Shown one piece after another: positions 62,901 through 64,000 of a stretch of 64,000 nucleotides of DNA (position 1 is its first letter; every line of letters starts with the position of its first letter). Both the position numbers and the translations under genes were made by a program. Origin of the DNA: RGIG3013 sp045538935. Its GTDB lineage: Bacteria > Bacillota > Clostridia > Oscillospirales > Acutalibacteraceae. Under the pieces are notes generated by a model. The model had not been told where the DNA came from and searched no databases. It saw nothing but the letters and a program-made list of their open reading frames with translations. The stretch lies in NCBI GenBank assembly GCA_045538935.1, contig JAZQEI010000022.1, forward strand, positions 232,851 to 296,850, written 5' to 3'.

Positions 62901-64000
62901 TTGGTATCAACCCCGGCTACGATGCTGAAGATACCGCAAGACCTAACATGAACCTTTATGAAGATGGTTCCTTAATAATTGAGCCTACAGTATTTGCAGG
63001 CGGCACAGTTGAAAAAATCACTTACGAAGAAGTTGTTGTTGATGGCGTTGACCCCGAAACCGGCGAGCCTACAACAGAAATCGTAATGCAAGAAACTGTT
63101 GTTGAAGTTGTAGTTGACAAGGTTGTTGTTAACACCTACAATGAAACGGGTAACTTAATTGCAAGCGAAGTTGAAGAAGACGGCGCAGTTGTTAACTACG
63201 ACATAGTAGTTGACCAAAAGTATGGCGTTCAGGCTATAGCTTACGACGCAGAAGGCAATATTATTTATGCAAGCAAACCTGTATGCTTTACAGCAGCACT
63301 TGGTTGTCAGCACAAGTGGGAACTTACCAATACCATTACAGAGCCCACATGCGGCGCTGAAGGTGAAGGTAATTTCACATGTATTATGTGCGGAGAAACC
63401 AAGACCGAGGCTCTTCCCGCAACAGGCGAACATAATTATAAAGAAGAAATCACAACACCTGCAACATGCAACCAAGCTGGTGTTAAGACCTTCACCTGTG
63501 AAGTTTGTGGTGATTCTTACACAGAAGAAATCGCAGCAACAGGCGAGCATACTTATGATAACGAAGAGATTATTACTCCTGCAACTTGCGTAGAAAGTGG
63601 TTTAATAAAATACTCTTGTGTATGTGGTGATTCTTACGAGGCAGAATTACCCGCAACAGGCGAGCACAACTATATTGAAGAAATCACAACCGAAGCAACA
63701 TGTGGCGAAGATGGTGTTAAGACCTTCACATGTGACGTTTGCGGTGATTCTTACACAGAAGCTATCCCCGCAACAGGCGCACACAACTATGTTGACGAAG
63801 TAATTCCTGCAACACCCGAAGCACAAGGTTATACAAAGCACACTTGCTCAGTTTGCGGCGATACATATAATGATACATTCGTTGATTATGTACCCACAAC
63901 AACACCTGTAAGCGACTTTACATACACAGTTGCTGCTGATGGTGTAACAATTACTAAGTATAAGGGCAAAGATGCAGTAGTAATCGTTCCTTCCGAAATC
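59984..64000 (+). CDS. Large secreted modular surface protein, N-terminal 1339 residues
   Basis: The frame is open to the right edge. A signal peptide (1-28, ending GAFA) is followed by three related beta-sandwich modules of about 170-200 residues (about 60-265, 290-480, 500-680), sharing patterns such as A(V/I)A(I/M)WVDF, F(V/L)G(I/L)DG and GFKGW. A fibronectin-like domain (about 685-765) and a fourth module (about 790-965) come next. Then five Cys repeats of about 40 residues (1109-1300: H-x-Y/W...ATC...G...(T/S)C-x-x-CG) occur, and the last residues FTYTVAADGVTITKYKGKDAVVIVP open an LRR_5 domain like that of the BspA-type protein at 6686. Sugar binding by the sandwiches is an inference. 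Confidence 0.88.
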   Translation, partial: MKKLAKLLSVVLAALMLFSCIPTTMGAFALEGASYAVMNDASGVDANTVLAYELKDQKVGTEVGLAPTSAYYQAQIWSPFTWSTWSGFLVDVDPVKLTGAQAVAIWVDFTELGNEGSDANQSWKFALGTVHDKTENTNGDTNSETGEPIVNYADQNAQIAATEIMGHNGDTTVYFVGIDGTVKSQKVWYDAKAGVNLGNRAIAGFKGWVVAPINGDTSADVTANMLCLSRNGNLPNTIDEQLATIRIDEICAVYDIESFIAEKQQVITADAVVLNDGSDATTLSLVANGAARPITAANNPGATLNAPYLYTSYNGINESQAFWNTWLGATFTLSVPEGETLEGTEAIAMWVDFSNLKGSEPWKFNHVYNAAAGTASDVLLNNSNTVITLVGTDGTVKNVKYNYDPNTNDNLGIALGGFKGWIINPVSNTENIAAIDTVSFSRNGYTAVDTANFAKGICFDTITAVKDLHSFIYAESAKIAAANAAVCADTLNDFSDVSTITSTFANSAASVVSLDGKGYRVDTTKARNITISFAETDLSQYEALALYVETTVDYSFVNFKNAAGTNLTNVLKGNPGITFVGLDGKVDHTAIVSNEKGYWNLMAGRKGYLLIDLADGLDAAAYVTNALQFTSTQYHSSNNAANNGVKMYIDNLLGVKDANTFALGFNTLKYAEDSKLPGTADLGVNVSYTNNEKSNVNITFTAVDGADSYDVVVWSADGKAVNNVTDAIYNMDVAQGAEYMIQVIAKKGTSTVAVSAEYAFTAYAPLPNIIIPFNTFNDSSTVASTIGGDGVPTTILWSQEGVSSYAVNMQMYGWSAMNVNKTNTAESITGVEGILVYIDSTNMTKAHSFRLNAVTVNEDGSKTENNICGITAGSGVFPVYVFDAVTGEQYTTQNAYTVNGFAVLEGKKAYYLIDAKRLPEGFDFATVDYITIGRSGYVGLGDDNAKILKFDNLSLVTDIDGFIANKDAYMQSIGINPGYDAEDTARPNMNLYEDGSLIIEPTVFAGGTVEKITYEEVVVDGVDPETGEPTTEIVMQETVVEVVVDKVVVNTYNETGNLIASEVEEDGAVVNYDIVVDQKYGVQAIAYDAEGNIIYASKPVCFTAALGCQHKWELTNTITEPTCGAEGEGNFTCIMCGETKTEALPATGEHNYKEEITTPATCNQAGVKTFTCEVCGDSYTEEIAATGEHTYDNEEIITPATCVESGLIKYSCVCGDSYEAELPATGEHNYIEEITTEATCGEDGVKTFTCDVCGDSYTEAIPATGAHNYVDEVIPATPEAQGYTKHTCSVCGDTYNDTFVDYVPTTTPVSDFTYTVAADGVTITKYKGKDAVVIVPSEI

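Noticed and set aside
63155..63841. Cys-rich minus-strand frames at the right end
   Set aside because: They are antisense to the Cys repeats of the secreted protein.

Overview
The window is a low-GC chromosome segment from an anaerobic, probably spore-forming member of the Clostridia. I infer this from the gene order dnaA-dnaN-S4 protein-recF-remB-gyrB-gyrA, a DnaD plus DnaI-type helicase loader pair, a SpoVAE homologue, parA/parB with nearby parS palindromes, AGGAGG-type ribosome binding sites, BspA-type leucine-rich-repeat surface proteins and strong codon bias toward A/T. It carries the replication origin. All genes from dnaA (42.8 kb) to the right edge point rightward except tRNA-Arg and a SLOG-like gene. 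Left of dnaA both strands are used.

Layout. 1-3.2 kb: a truncated sugar transferase, three small unknown genes and a CapD/FlaA1-type nucleotide-sugar dehydratase (surface polysaccharide). 3.3-15.5 kb: a leftward cell-surface locus with a 2921-residue secreted BspA-like protein, two paralogous zinc-ribbon membrane proteins (one an internal tandem duplication) and a DUF5050-like lipoprotein. A REP-like palindrome pair and a copied fragment of the antiporter gene lie among them. 15.5-19.7 kb: a cation/proton antiporter, phosphoglucomutase and mannose-6-phosphate isomerase. 19.7-20.6 kb: a lipoprotein.

20.6-34.5 kb: a compact phage-derived cluster. Leftward, in transcription order, come a small Cys-rich protein, a sigma-like regulator, terminase small and large subunits, scaffold, capsid, portal, adaptor, a stabilisation-like protein, fibres, endolysin and holin. 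A LexA-type repressor is divergent from them. No integrase, replication gene or long tape-measure protein is visible. A four-helix-bundle gene with a string of hairpins has inserted between the regulators and the terminase; relatives of its hairpin leader occur twice more, just before dnaA.

34.5-42.4 kb: an orphan substrate-binding lipoprotein with a partner gene, DnaD and DnaI-type proteins, tRNA-Thr and tRNA-Tyr followed by a repeat cassette that ends in a copy of the tRNA-Tyr 3' end, a Gfo/Idh/MocA oxidoreductase, YgjV-like and AEC membrane proteins and a YfcE-type phosphoesterase.

42.4-64 kb: dnaA, an array of about 91-bp repeats (putative oriC), dnaN, the S4 gene, recF, remB, gyrB and gyrA. 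Next come a hexamer-rich tract and an eight-copy palindromic array of about 92-bp period, then a CPBP protease, tadA, tRNA-Arg, a divergent SLOG/XRE pair, spoVAE, two parS sites, parA, parB, serS and the first 1339 codons of a large secreted modular protein. The replication and segregation genes form a normal origin-proximal core. The unusual content is in the repeats around it, the phage cluster and the small mobile sequences.
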